Origin: an uncultured Pseudodesulfovibrio sp.
Lineage (GTDB): Bacteria; Desulfobacterota; Desulfovibrionia; Desulfovibrionales; Desulfovibrionaceae
Length of the DNA stretch: 6,124 nucleotides
Direction: 5' to 3'
Assembly: GCA_947259235.1 (NCBI GenBank)
Contig: CAMYLL010000180.1
Span: forward strand, 1-6,124
In this document: positions 5,915-6,124 of the stretch, piece after piece
Position numbering within the stretch: position 1 is the stretch's first letter
How the letters are laid out: each line of letters starts with the position of its first letter
The notes under the pieces: generated by a model
Database searches by the model: none
What the model was told of the DNA's origin: nothing
What the model saw: the letters and a program-made list of their open reading frames with translations, nothing else
Program-made: the position numbers and the translations under genes

Positions 5915-6036
5915 GCATGAATTGCTTAGCGGAAACAGGGGAAAGGAGCAAAAACGCCCCGCATACGTCATTGCCTGTTGGAACCGGACGAAAAACGCCG
6001 TAAGCTGGCCGGAGAACCCAGCACCGGAGGTACGAC

Positions 6037-6124
6037 ATGCTGAGCAAAGCGATCTTCTCCCTGACTTTGGCCCTCTTCCTGGCCGTGCCTGCCATGGCGG
6101 AGGATACGGCCATCATCTACGGCG
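6037..6124 (+). CDS. N-terminus of a secreted protein (runs off the window)
   Basis: Only 29 codons are visible. They form a textbook signal peptide: a Lys at position 4, a hydrophobic core (5-17) and an A-x-A cut site (AMA|ED, after residue 21). The mature protein begins [13 protein letters not shown] at 6026-6030, six bases before the ATG, strongly supports the start. It is transcribed divergently from the rubredoxin gene across a 188-bp spacer, so shared regulation is possible. The function cannot be told from this piece; a periplasmic binding or sensory protein is one of many options. Confidence 0.8.
   Translation, partial: MLSKAIFSLTLALFLAVPAMAEDTAIIYG

Noticed and set aside
5849..5971. 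An N-terminal extension of the rubredoxin.
   Set aside because: Rubredoxins of this type begin with the MDKW/MDxY pattern right before the first cysteine; GGAGGGAG precedes that ATG.

Overview
The window looks like chromosome from a GC-rich, anaerobic, Gram-negative bacterium. The best guess is a sulfate reducer of the Desulfovibrio/Pseudodesulfovibrio type. This rests on the combination of a tungsten-type aldehyde:ferredoxin oxidoreductase (AOR), a small rubredoxin with the '..[12 protein letters not shown]..' ending, strongly GC-biased third codon positions and periplasmic solute-binding proteins. No rRNA, phage or transposon marker is present to prove the taxon.

Left arm, plus strand (1-4202). 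The window opens inside the C-terminal part of an AOR gene. Its stop codon overlaps, by ATGA, the start of a 401-residue protein made of two class II aldolase/adducin-like halves. The second half keeps the metal and catalytic motifs and carries a five-cysteine insertion; the first half has lost them. Directly after its stop codon lies a perfect 10-bp inverted repeat inside a probable promoter, then an ArsR repressor and an Acr3 arsenite efflux pump, which are translationally close. A CPBP (CAAX-like) membrane protease follows 34 bp after acr3 and may be read through from the ars promoter. In effect this arm holds an aldehyde-metabolism pair and a minimal arsenite-sensing and efflux unit with no arsenate reductase in view.

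Convergent gap (4203-4581). A strong hairpin with a T-run on the minus strand ends the right-hand minus-strand genes and probably also the plus-strand genes. Next to it is a roughly 300-bp stretch of lower GC with no confident gene.

Right arm, minus strand (4582-5848). Read in transcription order, this holds a rubredoxin with an unusual C-x-C first metal knuckle, an orphan periplasmic solute-binding protein with no permease beside it, and a small GlsB/YeaQ-family membrane protein. A divergent 188-bp promoter region separates the rubredoxin from a plus-strand secreted-protein gene that runs off the right edge.

I see no CRISPR array, mobile element, tRNA, rRNA or toxin-antitoxin pair, and no convincing new multi-gene system. 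The points most worth following up are the AOR/aldolase coupling with its cysteine cluster, the apparently leaderless arsR start at its own operator, and the C-x-C rubredoxin.
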